Positions 38,645 to 45,915 of a stretch of 64,000 nucleotides of DNA are shown in pieces; position 1 is the first letter of the stretch, and every line of letters starts with the position of its first letter. The stretch lies in contig NZ_ADEV01000004.1 in NCBI RefSeq assembly GCF_000263635.1, positions 62,001-126,000 on the forward strand. Direction: 5' to 3'. The position numbers and the translations under genes were made by a program. The notes beneath the pieces were generated by a model. That model made no database searches. It was given only the letters and a program-made list of their open reading frames with translations, and was not told where the DNA came from. The DNA is from Gardnerella greenwoodii 00703Dmash. Lineage in GTDB: Bacteria > Actinomycetota > Actinomycetes > Actinomycetales > Bifidobacteriaceae.

Positions 38645-40072
38645 GTGACTGAGAACTTCAAAGTTTGGCCTGAAGCTATAGAGTTGGGGCGACTTTTCGC
38701 TGAACACGATTATGAACTTGCATTAGTTGGTGGACCTGTGCGCGATATGTTGTTGCATCGCGTGTCGCATGATCTTGATTTCTGCACTTCTGCTCGTCCA
38801 GAAGAATTTGAACCCATTTTAAGACGTTGGGGACATGACGGTTTTTGGGATATGGGTCGCAAATTTGGCACTTTGGGTGCTGTGCGTCGACGCCCGGATG
38901 GAACGGAAGTAAAAGTTGAAATTACTACATACCGTTCAGACGCGTACGATCCTGATTCTCGTAAACCTGAAGTGCAATATGGGGATACTCTTGAGGGCGA
39001 TCTTTCTAGAAGAGATTTCACAGTTAATGCCATGGCTTTGCGTGTTCCAGATTTGGAATTTGTAGATCCGTTTGGTGGTGCTAGTGATTTAGCTAAAGGC
39101 GTGTTGAGAACACCTGTTGATCCTCGTCAATCCTTTGATGATGATCCTTTGCGAATGATGCGTGCGGTTCGTTTCGTTGCACAACTTGGGTTTACTATCG
39201 AAACTAATACTGCTGAAGCAATTGTAGACATGGTAGATCGCCTTGATATTGTTTCAGCTGAGCGTATTCGTGACGAAATTACTAAACTTCTTCTTTCGGA
39301 CCGTCCGCGTAAAGGTTTGGAAGCGCTTGTTGAGTCTGGTATTGCAAAGCGAGTCTTGCCAGAAATTCCAGCTTTACAGCTTGAAATTGATGAGCATCAT
39401 CGTCATAAAGACGTTTTTGAGCACACAATGATGGTTCTTGAGCGCGCTATTGCCCTAGAAACCGATGATGAAGGCCCTGTGCCATCCCCTGATTTAACTT
39501 TGCGACTAGCAGCCTTGTTGCACGATATAGGCAAGCCTCGTACTAGAAAGTTTGAAGATGGTGGCAAAGTCAGTTTTCACCATCATGATGTAGTTGGTGC
39601 AAAAATGACGCGTAAGCGTTTGAAGGAATTGCATTTTGACCATCATCTTATTGAAGATGTAAGCGAATTAGTAAATCTGCACCTGCGTTTTCACGGTTAT
39701 GTTGACGAACCTTGGACTGATTCTGCAGTACGACGTTACGTTAAGGATTCAGGGCACTTGTATGAGCGTTTGAATCGACTTACTAGAGCTGATGCAACTA
39801 CGCAGAACCGTCGTAAATCTTTGATGTTTGAGCACGCAATGGACGAAATGGAACAGCGCGTGCGCGAATTGAAAAAGCAGGAAGATTTTAATGCTATTCG
39901 TCCAGATGTTGACGGAAATGAAATCATGAAACTGCTTGATTTACAGCCAGGGCCAATAGTTGGTGAAGCTTATAAACATATGCTTGATTACCGTCTTGAT
40001 AACGGGCCTGTAGCTCACGATATAGCTGTTGCAGAATTACAGCGCTGGTACGAAGAAACGTATAAAAAGTAG
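38645..40072 (+). CDS. cca: CCA-adding tRNA nucleotidyltransferase
   Basis: Adds or repairs the 3' CCA of tRNAs. The polymerase-beta-type head has LVGGPVRDMLLHRVSHDLDFCT and RRDFTVNAMA; an HD domain follows (LRLAALLHDIGKPRTRKF) and the C-terminal part is helical. This is the actinobacterial PcnB type with an HD domain. The start is uncertain: GTG at 38645 (VTENFKVW) follows an AAAGGG and gives the family-like N terminus, while ATG 38600 and GTG 38582 add 15 or 21 residues. One of the window's two tRNA genes, tRNA-Lys, lacks an encoded CCA and would need this enzyme. Confidence 0.9.
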   Translation: MTENFKVWPEAIELGRLFAEHDYELALVGGPVRDMLLHRVSHDLDFCTSARPEEFEPILRRWGHDGFWDMGRKFGTLGAVRRRPDGTEVKVEITTYRSDAYDPDSRKPEVQYGDTLEGDLSRRDFTVNAMALRVPDLEFVDPFGGASDLAKGVLRTPVDPRQSFDDDPLRMMRAVRFVAQLGFTIETNTAEAIVDMVDRLDIVSAERIRDEITKLLLSDRPRKGLEALVESGIAKRVLPEIPALQLEIDEHHRHKDVFEHTMMVLERAIALETDDEGPVPSPDLTLRLAALLHDIGKPRTRKFEDGGKVSFHHHDVVGAKMTRKRLKELHFDHHLIEDVSELVNLHLRFHGYVDEPWTDSAVRRYVKDSGHLYERLNRLTRADATTQNRRKSLMFEHAMDEMEQRVRELKKQEDFNAIRPDVDGNEIMKLLDLQPGPIVGEAYKHMLDYRLDNGPVAHDIAVAELQRWYEETYKK

Positions 40073-40073
40073 A

Positions 40074-40706
40074 TTATTTAACAGCTTTATGTGAATCTGC
40101 TTTAGGAAGTTCCTTCATATCTTTTGCTTTAACGCATCCAGGGACTTCTCGTATTGCGGCTCCTGCAGCTGGAACATCAACTTTTGGACGAAGATTATTA
40201 AAAGTCGAGCCAAGAACAATATCTACGAGCTTATCTTGGCGATCGTCCATGCGCATAACAGCATCAGCAAAATTAGAATTTACTGTGTATGCTTCATTAA
40301 TAGCGTTCTTACCGAAATAAATAGTTGTTCTTTTAACATTACTTGTTTTGTTATTATTTACTTCTGTAAGATTAAAACCTCGAGCATTTAATGCTTCTCC
40401 TACTGCTCTTGCCAAGCCGCGGAATTTCGTACCGTTTAATACTCGAATTGACACAGCACGATTATCAACATAAGGAGTTTTAGAGCCTTCTTTGCCTTTG
40501 GTCGCGCATGGTGCTGTTATGCCGAAATTAGGATTATCTTTTGGTGCAACTATTGAATTAATCCCAAAAACATGAAATTGTATTAACAGCGCGAATACAA
40601 ACGTAACTGCCAAAGCTATGCTAACAGTAGTAATAACAGATCGCTTCTTTTGATACATGAAAGCCTTACGAGCAATACGTTCGTCGTATTCTTGCGTCAT
40701 GTTCAC
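40074..40706 (-). CDS. LytR C-terminal-domain membrane protein
   Basis: A 210-residue protein with one membrane helix (about 28-50) and an extracytoplasmic LytR_C domain (about 80-175; starts VSIRVLNGTKFRGLARAVGEALNARGFN). The domain occurs alone or in LytR-CpsA-Psr wall-polymer ligases; the catalytic LCP domain is absent here. Role in the envelope is likely but unspecified. The gene converges on the CCA-adding enzyme, with one base between the stops. Confidence 0.8.
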   Translation of the reverse strand: MNMTQEYDERIARKAFMYQKKRSVITTVSIALAVTFVFALLIQFHVFGINSIVAPKDNPNFGITAPCATKGKEGSKTPYVDNRAVSIRVLNGTKFRGLARAVGEALNARGFNLTEVNNNKTSNVKRTTIYFGKNAINEAYTVNSNFADAVMRMDDRQDKLVDIVLGSTFNNLRPKVDVPAAGAAIREVPGCVKAKDMKELPKADSHKAVK

Positions 40707-40870
40707 TTCCGATCTGTAAGTTTATTTTGTTTGCAGCAATTTTCTTAATCTGCAAAGCGTAATATAAATCGCATTTTACTGACTATGTATGACTTGATTT
40801 TTACGCGTATAAGCGTTTGTTAGCAAACTGTTCTTTAGTGAAATTGTTATTTTAAATTTCGAATAAAAAG

Positions 40871-41776
40871 CTATTTTTGATGCAACTCTAAAGTTTTACA
40901 AGCGCGATACAACGCAATAAAGTCGTCGCATGTAAGCGTTTCTCCGCGTCTTGTAGGATCTATATTAGCTTTTTCGTACGCTTCGTCACTAACTAGATGT
41001 TTAAGAGCCGCGTGTAAGGTTTTTCGTCTTTGCTGAAAAGCTGCGTCAATTAAAGTAAACACACCTTCGCGCTCGCTATTATCTCCCTTATTTTTGCAAT
41101 GGCGAGTGAAAGATACTAGTGCAGAATCAACATTTGGTGCTGGCCAAAAAACGTTACGCCCAATAAGACCCGCTCGCTGAGATTGACCATACCAAGCAAG
41201 TTTTACGCTAGGTGTTCCATACACTTTATTTCCTGGCTGAGCGCATAGTCGATCTGCTACTTCTTTTTGAACCATAACCAAAAAATGCTGTAAATTACTA
41301 AATTTTTCAAGTAAAGTAAGCACAATTGGTGTTGCAACATTGTATGGAAGATTTGCAACAAGTGTAAACTTATCTGCTTTTGAAAGTTGCGGAACGTCGT
41401 CTGCAGTTACAGCCAAAGCATCTTTTAAGATAACGTTAAAACGTTTAGAAGCGTTTGGCATAAATTCTTCAACAGTGTTAGGAAGGCGGCGTGCAAGAGG
41501 TGGGTCTATTTCTACAGCTGTAAGATTAGCTCCAGTTTGCAGTATTGCAAGAGTAAGAGAACCAAGACCAGGTCCTACCTCCATAACGGTATCGCCAGAT
41601 TTAACTTCAGCTGCCGCTACTATTTTTCGCACTGTACCAGGATCAATAACGAAATTTTGACCAAACTTTTTGGTAGGAGTAATGCCTTCTTCTGCAGCAA
41701 TACGTCGAATATCTGCTGCTCCTAAAAGCTGGCCTTCAGTTTCAGTGTTGATTTCTGTCAATGCTGTACCGCCCAA
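40871..41776 (-). CDS. rsmA: 16S rRNA dimethyladenosine transferase RsmA/KsgA
   Basis: Dimethylates two adenines in helix 45 of 16S rRNA. The N-terminal KKFGQNFVIDPGTVRKIV and SAM motif VMEVGPGLGSLTLAIL are diagnostic, with NLPYNVATPIVLTLLE and PAPNVDSALV further on. The 301 residues include a C-terminal helical domain with FQQRRKTLHAAL. There is no ATG before the conserved region; a TTG at 41776 or another at 41761 must be used. It lies 70 bases after the Rpf-like gene, the order rpfB-ksgA known from mycobacteria; ispE, which follows there, is not in this window. Confidence 0.93.
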   Translation of the reverse strand: MGGTALTEINTETEGQLLGAADIRRIAAEEGITPTKKFGQNFVIDPGTVRKIVAAAEVKSGDTVMEVGPGLGSLTLAILQTGANLTAVEIDPPLARRLPNTVEEFMPNASKRFNVILKDALAVTADDVPQLSKADKFTLVANLPYNVATPIVLTLLEKFSNLQHFLVMVQKEVADRLCAQPGNKVYGTPSVKLAWYGQSQRAGLIGRNVFWPAPNVDSALVSFTRHCKNKGDNSEREGVFTLIDAAFQQRRKTLHAALKHLVSDEAYEKANIDPTRRGETLTCDDFIALYRACKTLELHQK

Positions 41777-41846
41777 TATGTGTGCTGATTAAAATAATAA
41801 AGTTTTAATCTATAGTTTTTAACTTAAAATAGGATGAGTGTCTAAT

Positions 41847-43322
41847 TTAGTACCAGCCAACCTCGTGCGAATGACGTACGGCCCCGCTAGGATCTTTGTA
41901 TCTTCCCTTTATGTAGCTAATTCCCCAGCTAATCTGCACTGCAGCATCTTCATGCCAGTTTGCTCCAGCGCTACTCATCTTATCTCCAGGAAGAGCTTGA
42001 GGAATGCCATAAGCGTGCGAGCTTGGATTTTCCGCATTCCAACGCCATCCAGATTCCCTATTCCACAGCCAAACAAGATCTTCCCACTGTTTTCCAGTCC
42101 AGCCCATTTGTGCCGCAGCTCCTTGCGCAAAAAGCTTTGCCTGCTCTGGTGTAGCGTGAACAAGGCTATTTGGGTTTGACTCAGGAGCAGGAGCGGGAGG
42201 ATTTGATTCCGGAGCAGCAGGTTGCGTTTGTGATTGAGCTTGCTGATTTTCCTGCGATTGCGCTGCAGCATCTTGCGTAGACTTTTGTGTGTCGTTTCCC
42301 TGTTTTGCTTGTGATTGCTCCTGGCCTTGTTTTGAAGGCTGCTGGTTTTGAGAATTTGTATTCTTAGTTTTAGACGCTTGAGATTCAGATTTTGGCTCCT
42401 GCTTTGGCTCCGACTTTGGCGCAGGCTTAGCAGCAGGCTTTGGTTTGTTAACAGGCTTCGGCTGAATTGGAGCTGCTTTTCCAACAGCAATAACCTGATT
42501 AATAGCAGGCTTTAATACATTTTGCGAAACGAGAGTAGAGCTTTCAGCTTTGCCATCAACATAAGTTACGTTATATACGTCTTCGCGCTCGCCATTAACG
42601 CCAGCTTGTTGCACAACTCGAGAATTTGCTGGAAGCTTAGTGTCGATTACGGTTTGTGTAGCAAAAGGCAATGAAACTGTTCTAGTTTCTTTACCATGCG
42701 TGACTCTGGAAATACGCAAAACAGTATTACCTTCGTCATCTTCAACGCTAACTCGATCTTCTTTTCCTAATACAATTCCTTGCGCGTCAAGAATAGCGCT
42801 TGCAGGTAAGCTTCCGTCCGGAGCAATCCGAGATTTTCCATCCGCAATAACAGTTATTGGGCCTTTTTTATTAATTGCTAACCCGCAGGTGAGTTTATCG
42901 TAAATATTTTGCAAATTTACGGTAATTCGTTTAGCGTTTTTAGCGTTTGCTTTAAAGAATCCAATAAGCTGATCAACGCTGGTTGCAACTGTCCAAAATG
43001 GTATAGTAACGCCGTCTACAGTAATAGAAGTTTGATACGCGCTTCGCACAGTAACGGTAGCGTGATTTGAAAGAATATCGCCGGAAGAAGATATAACCTG
43101 ATCGTGTGTTTTTACAGGCACATGCTGCTCTTGTAGCAGGCGAGCAGAAGTTGTGGCATAAGTGTTAACAATGGTTGCTTTGCCATTTACAACTAAAGCT
43201 ACTGCTTTCTGAGATGTAAATGCAAAAATGCTTATTGCAGCAATAGATAGAGACAAGACGCATGAAATAATACGAGAGCGCCGCATTATAATCAGGCGTC
43301 GAGGCGTCCATCGACGTGCCAT
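41847..43322 (-). CDS. G5/DUF348 cell-wall protein with transglycosylase-like C terminus (RpfB-like)
   Basis: A secreted or anchored peptidoglycan-active protein. It has an N-terminal membrane/signal helix (about 15-38), ubiquitin-like DUF348 repeats (about 40-200), a G5 domain (about 205-285), a 120-residue Pro/Gln/Lys/Ser low-complexity linker, and a C-terminal 95-residue domain with WLWNRESGWRWNAENPSSHAYGIPQ. That motif resembles the SLT-like lysozyme fold of aggregation-promoting factors more than a strict Rpf domain. Neighbour of ksgA, as is rpfB in mycobacteria, supports the RpfB-like label. Its upstream region carries a separate small RNA and a TATAAT box. Confidence 0.8.
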   Translation of the reverse strand: MARRWTPRRLIIMRRSRIISCVLSLSIAAISIFAFTSQKAVALVVNGKATIVNTYATTSARLLQEQHVPVKTHDQVISSSGDILSNHATVTVRSAYQTSITVDGVTIPFWTVATSVDQLIGFFKANAKNAKRITVNLQNIYDKLTCGLAINKKGPITVIADGKSRIAPDGSLPASAILDAQGIVLGKEDRVSVEDDEGNTVLRISRVTHGKETRTVSLPFATQTVIDTKLPANSRVVQQAGVNGEREDVYNVTYVDGKAESSTLVSQNVLKPAINQVIAVGKAAPIQPKPVNKPKPAAKPAPKSEPKQEPKSESQASKTKNTNSQNQQPSKQGQEQSQAKQGNDTQKSTQDAAAQSQENQQAQSQTQPAAPESNPPAPAPESNPNSLVHATPEQAKLFAQGAAAQMGWTGKQWEDLVWLWNRESGWRWNAENPSSHAYGIPQALPGDKMSSAGANWHEDAAVQISWGISYIKGRYKDPSGAVRHSHEVGWY

Positions 43323-43395
43323 GTAATCACTCCATTCACTGTAAGACTAGCTTTTATTATACCTTCTATTCTGCATTGGGTTTAAAAATGCATAA

Positions 43396-43537
43396 CAAAT
43401 AAAATGGGGGCGGGAGAGAAGGGGATATTCCCGCCCCCTATGAGGTGGAGCTGGTTGGGGGACGCTCCACACTCACCCCGGAAACCCTGAGTTGGGGGAA
43501 GGTTTCCGAGTTCTTACTCGCGAAAAGTTTTATTATA
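43396..43537 (-). ncRNA. Candidate small RNA with two identical C-rich loops and a terminator
   Basis: Read on the minus strand: TATAAT (43537-43532), then hairpin CGAG/CTCG (43520-43507), then CGGAAACC/GGTTTCCG (43508-43501 with 43486-43479), then GTGGAGC/GCTCCAC (43470-43464 with 43451-43445), then a GC-rich stem GGGGGCGGGA/TCCCGCCCCC (43438-43406) ending in ATTTTATTTG. The two middle loops each expose the same nonamer, TCCCCCAAC. Promoter, stems and terminator together describe a transcript of about 125 bases ending 70 bases before the Rpf-like start. I do not recognise an Rfam class. It could also act as a leader if read-through occurs. Confidence 0.65.
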
Positions 43538-43538
43538 C

Positions 43539-43867
43539 AGATGATTATGTGCGCAGATATAGATTTGCTATTTTCATAATACGCCATAATTTGGCACTTT
43601 ATATGAAAAGTAAATTTTTTCTATTTTAAATAGTTAAGTAGTTACTATCCCCTCTGCTTTAATCATTTCACGTTATTATATGCGATATTGAAGATAAGAA
43701 AATTATTGTTTTCGAAATTGGCATAAAGTGTTTTTAATCTTTACTATTTATCATACAATAAATCCAGTTATAACTTATCATCTTATTATTGCTATTGTAA
43801 ATTTAATAAAAACTTTTTATACGCTTTTGACTCATAATATGCGGACAAGTGGATTTTTATAATTTAG
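43539..43867. other. AT-rich spacer with no visible gene
   Basis: About 330 bases of very AT-rich DNA between the small RNA and the transposase fragment. I see no reading frame, RNA or strong repeat in it. Confidence 0.6.
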
Positions 43868-44143
43868 CTATTTTATTATGCAAAATGCCCATAAAATGAA
43901 CCAAAGTTGGTCATGGATACGAATACTGAGATGGGTGCGGGCTGAGAAGTCGTATGAATACTTATCCTGAGTCTTATTAGATAAAAGCCAATTTAAGCTA
44001 ATTGTTAAATCGTTTGATTGTTTATCATACGCTCTACTTTTAGAAGCCCCGCAGTTAGGACAACGGTATCTAGTAGTGCCAGCATTGGTGTGACCGTTCT
44101 TGCTCATTTTGTGATGACAGTTATCGCATAGTGGGTTATTCAT
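43868..44143 (-). pseudogene. IS1249-like transposase, N-terminal fragment
   Basis: The first 60 residues match the zinc-finger start of IS1249-type transposases (NNPLCDNCHHKMSKNGHTNAGTTRYRCPNCGASKSR...LNWLLSNKTQ). The frame then continues about 30 residues unlike any transposase and stops at 91, where a full protein has roughly 390, so the DDE part is missing. A short inverted repeat, GGTTATTC/GAATAACC (44134-44160), encloses the start codon. It is a remnant and points to past mobile-element activity in this interval. Confidence 0.72.
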
Positions 44144-44160
44144 ACAAATGAAGAATAACC
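44134..44160. repeat. Inverted repeat at the start of the transposase fragment
   Basis: GGTTATTC (44134-44141) and GAATAACC (44153-44160), loop of 11 bases containing the complement of the ATG. It may be part of the original IS end or a translation-limiting hairpin; it is a single observation. Confidence 0.5.
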
Positions 44161-44329
44161 AACATTCGATATACCGCGAGCCCTACTGCTATAAGGGTTA
44201 TGAGCTTATTTTTTACACACTTTTTGTCCAGGTGGCGAATGTGCAGAAAACAGATTCGATTACCGCAAAACGCTTGTAAACAAGGGGGTGCGTTAATGGT
44301 GTTTATCTGATAACATGAAAATAACCGTT

Positions 44330-44361
44330 CAGCCCGCTGCTCTCTTGGAGTAGACGGGCTG
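44330..44361 (+). ncRNA. Strong RNA hairpin upstream of the AbiF-like gene
   Basis: CAGCCCG (44330-44336) pairs with CGGGCTG (44355-44361) and CTGCTC (44337-44342) pairs with GAGTAG (44348-44353, one G-U), separated only by a bulged A, giving 13 base pairs and a 5-base loop TCTTG. CTACTC at 44367-44372, just before the ribosome-binding site GGGAAGGTGAGGG, can compete for GAGTAG. A structured RNA class named abiF has been reported upstream of Abi_2 genes; whether this hairpin belongs to it must be checked by covariance search. Confidence 0.6.
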
Positions 44362-44386
44362 GATTTCTACTCGGGAAGGTGAGGGT

Positions 44387-45370
44387 ATGGAGGTCAAGCC
44401 GTCAACCACGTTGGAACAGCAGCTGAATATTCTGTCTGAACGAGGAATGAAACTTGATGAACCACTTGCGCGTCAGTGGTTAACGAGTGTCTCTTACTAT
44501 CGCTTGTCTGGCTACTGGTACGCCTACCGCGTTCTACCAGAGGATGCTAATCCAAAGCAACCAGTTCGTTTAGACCAATTCGTAGAAGGCACATCGTTTA
44601 CTGAGGTCGCTGGATTATACGAGTTCGATCGTAAGTTACGCACGTTAGTACACGATGGAATTGAGCGTATTGAAGTTGCCCTACGCACTCGCGTTGGCGA
44701 GTGGATTGTGCGGAATGATGCATTGGCTTATTGTAATCCATCGTTGTTCCGCGAGGGATTCGACCATGTTGCTTGGCTTGCAAAAGTGTATGGTCGAATT
44801 GTGCGAGCCAGGTCAAGTAATGCAGCAATTTTACATTACGCGAACGAGTACGGTCATTACCCATTCTGGGTAGTAGCGGAGGTTCTGGATTTTTCAGATG
44901 TGTCCCTTTTATTTGATGGATTACCTGCTGATGCTCAACACAGTATTTCTACTGATTTTGGATTTGATGTTGATGCCGGTAAGCTAAACTCGAAGCAGAA
45001 GAAAAGCTATCACGATAAGGACCCTCTTGTGCGTTGGTGCGAGCAGCTGACTGTTGTTCGCAACGTTTGTGCACACCACGCTCGTCTGTTCAACAGGCAT
45101 CTGACGCCAGCATCAACGAACGCTTTCCGCACCATTCCCGCTCTCTCATCGTTACCGGATGGGCAGAGCGATAAACTCTATGGGGCGCTACTGGTGATGG
45201 CATTCATGCTGCGCACCATATCTCCGGGCACAACATGGCCATCAAAGCTCACAAAATTGATACATACGGACTTCGAAAAACTCAGCCTACGCAGTATCGC
45301 TGAAATGGGGTTTCCTGACAATTGGGAAGACAGCCTAAACGCCTCACACAAGTCCGAATCCTCCATATAA
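44387..45370 (+). CDS. Abi_2 (AbiD/AbiF-type) HEPN protein
   Basis: A 327-residue Abi_2 family protein of abortive-infection and RNA-guided toxin-antitoxin systems. The family start is EVKPSTTLEQQLNILSERGMKLD...WLTSVSYYRLSGYWYAYR, and GLYEFDRKLRTLVHDGIERIEVALRTRVGEWIV follows. The HEPN ribonuclease motif RX4H appears as RNVCAHHARLFN near residue 230. GGGAAGGTGAGGG precedes the ATG. Its composition differs from its AT-rich surroundings (more G/C), and it is flanked by a transposase fragment and an ABC remnant, so horizontal origin is likely. RNA cleavage and control by the upstream hairpin RNA are family-based inference. Confidence 0.85.
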   Translation: MEVKPSTTLEQQLNILSERGMKLDEPLARQWLTSVSYYRLSGYWYAYRVLPEDANPKQPVRLDQFVEGTSFTEVAGLYEFDRKLRTLVHDGIERIEVALRTRVGEWIVRNDALAYCNPSLFREGFDHVAWLAKVYGRIVRARSSNAAILHYANEYGHYPFWVVAEVLDFSDVSLLFDGLPADAQHSISTDFGFDVDAGKLNSKQKKSYHDKDPLVRWCEQLTVVRNVCAHHARLFNRHLTPASTNAFRTIPALSSLPDGQSDKLYGALLVMAFMLRTISPGTTWPSKLTKLIHTDFEKLSLRSIAEMGFPDNWEDSLNASHKSESSI

Positions 45371-45411
45371 AACTCGGGTTATTCCCCAAAATGTGTATAC
45401 AGAATTTCTTG

Positions 45412-45421
45412 TTTTTTTTTT
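45412..45421. repeat. Run of ten T residues
   Basis: T10 at 45412-45421, 40 bases after the AbiF stop; no stem precedes it, so it is noted only as a homopolymer prone to length variation. Confidence 0.6.
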
Positions 45422-45455
45422 GTTCTTATTTGAGGCGTGTTATGCGCACTGCATA

Positions 45456-45620
45456 CTAAAAAGTATTCAATACGCGCCCATAAGTAGGACGCAGAATTCC
45501 TGCAATTGTTTTAAGCAAGATTGACTTACCTGCATCGTTCGAACCGATTAATGCCACACGCTCGTGCGGAGAAATCTCGAAACTGACATTATTTAAAGAA
45601 CAAAAAGCGCTTGAAAAGCA
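45456..45620 (-). pseudogene. ABC transporter ATP-binding fragment
   Basis: Translation on the minus strand between stop codons gives about 54 residues, including NNVSFEISPHERVALIGSND and the following AGKSILLKTIAGILRPTYGRV. This is the first strand and Walker A of an ABC ATPase of the polysaccharide-export (Wzt/TagH) kind, ending just after it, with Asp and Ile in place of the usual Gly and Thr of GNGAGKST. No start codon or downstream Walker B exists, so it is a broken gene. Confidence 0.72.
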
Positions 45621-45672
45621 CTAGCCTTACATTCGTCTCACTCATCATCTCACCGCCAAAGTGAGGTAGGTA

Positions 45673-45749
45673 TGGAGCCTCCTGCCGGGATCGAACCGGC
45701 GACCTGCCGCTTACAAGGCGGCCGCTCTGGCCATCTGAGCTAAGGAGGC
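45673..45749 (-). tRNA. tRNA-Thr (anticodon UGU), CCA encoded
   Basis: A complete cloverleaf on the minus strand: acceptor GCCTCCT/AGGAGGC, D-arm GCTC/GAGC, anticodon arm GCCGC-CTTGTAA-GCGGC with anticodon TGT, T-arm GCCGG-TTCGATC-CCGGC, discriminator T and encoded CCA. The 3' end faces the accessory interval with AbiF and transposon remnants. Confidence 0.95.
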
Positions 45750-45915
45750 GAATGTTTTGCCATGCACGCTATTAAGTCATGCTAAGCAGAACATTGATTA
45801 GTGTACCATATGCCACGTCATTACAAAACATTTGGAATGTTTGTATAAAAAATTTTATTTATTTCTATACTCATATAGCGCAATTTGGTAACGTTAAGCA
45901 CTACCATAATGGAGT

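Noticed and set aside
41975..42490. 171-codon alternative frame inside the Rpf-like gene
   Set aside because: It comes from the low-complexity Gln/Lys/Pro linker read in another frame; no features of its own.
43406..43510. Reading the structured region upstream of the Rpf-like gene as a c-di-AMP (ydaO) riboswitch
   Set aside because: Such riboswitches occur before some Rpf genes and contain G-rich words, but here the G-rich words are on the opposite strand and the region ends in a terminator 70 bases before the gene; the expected pseudo-symmetric core was not found.
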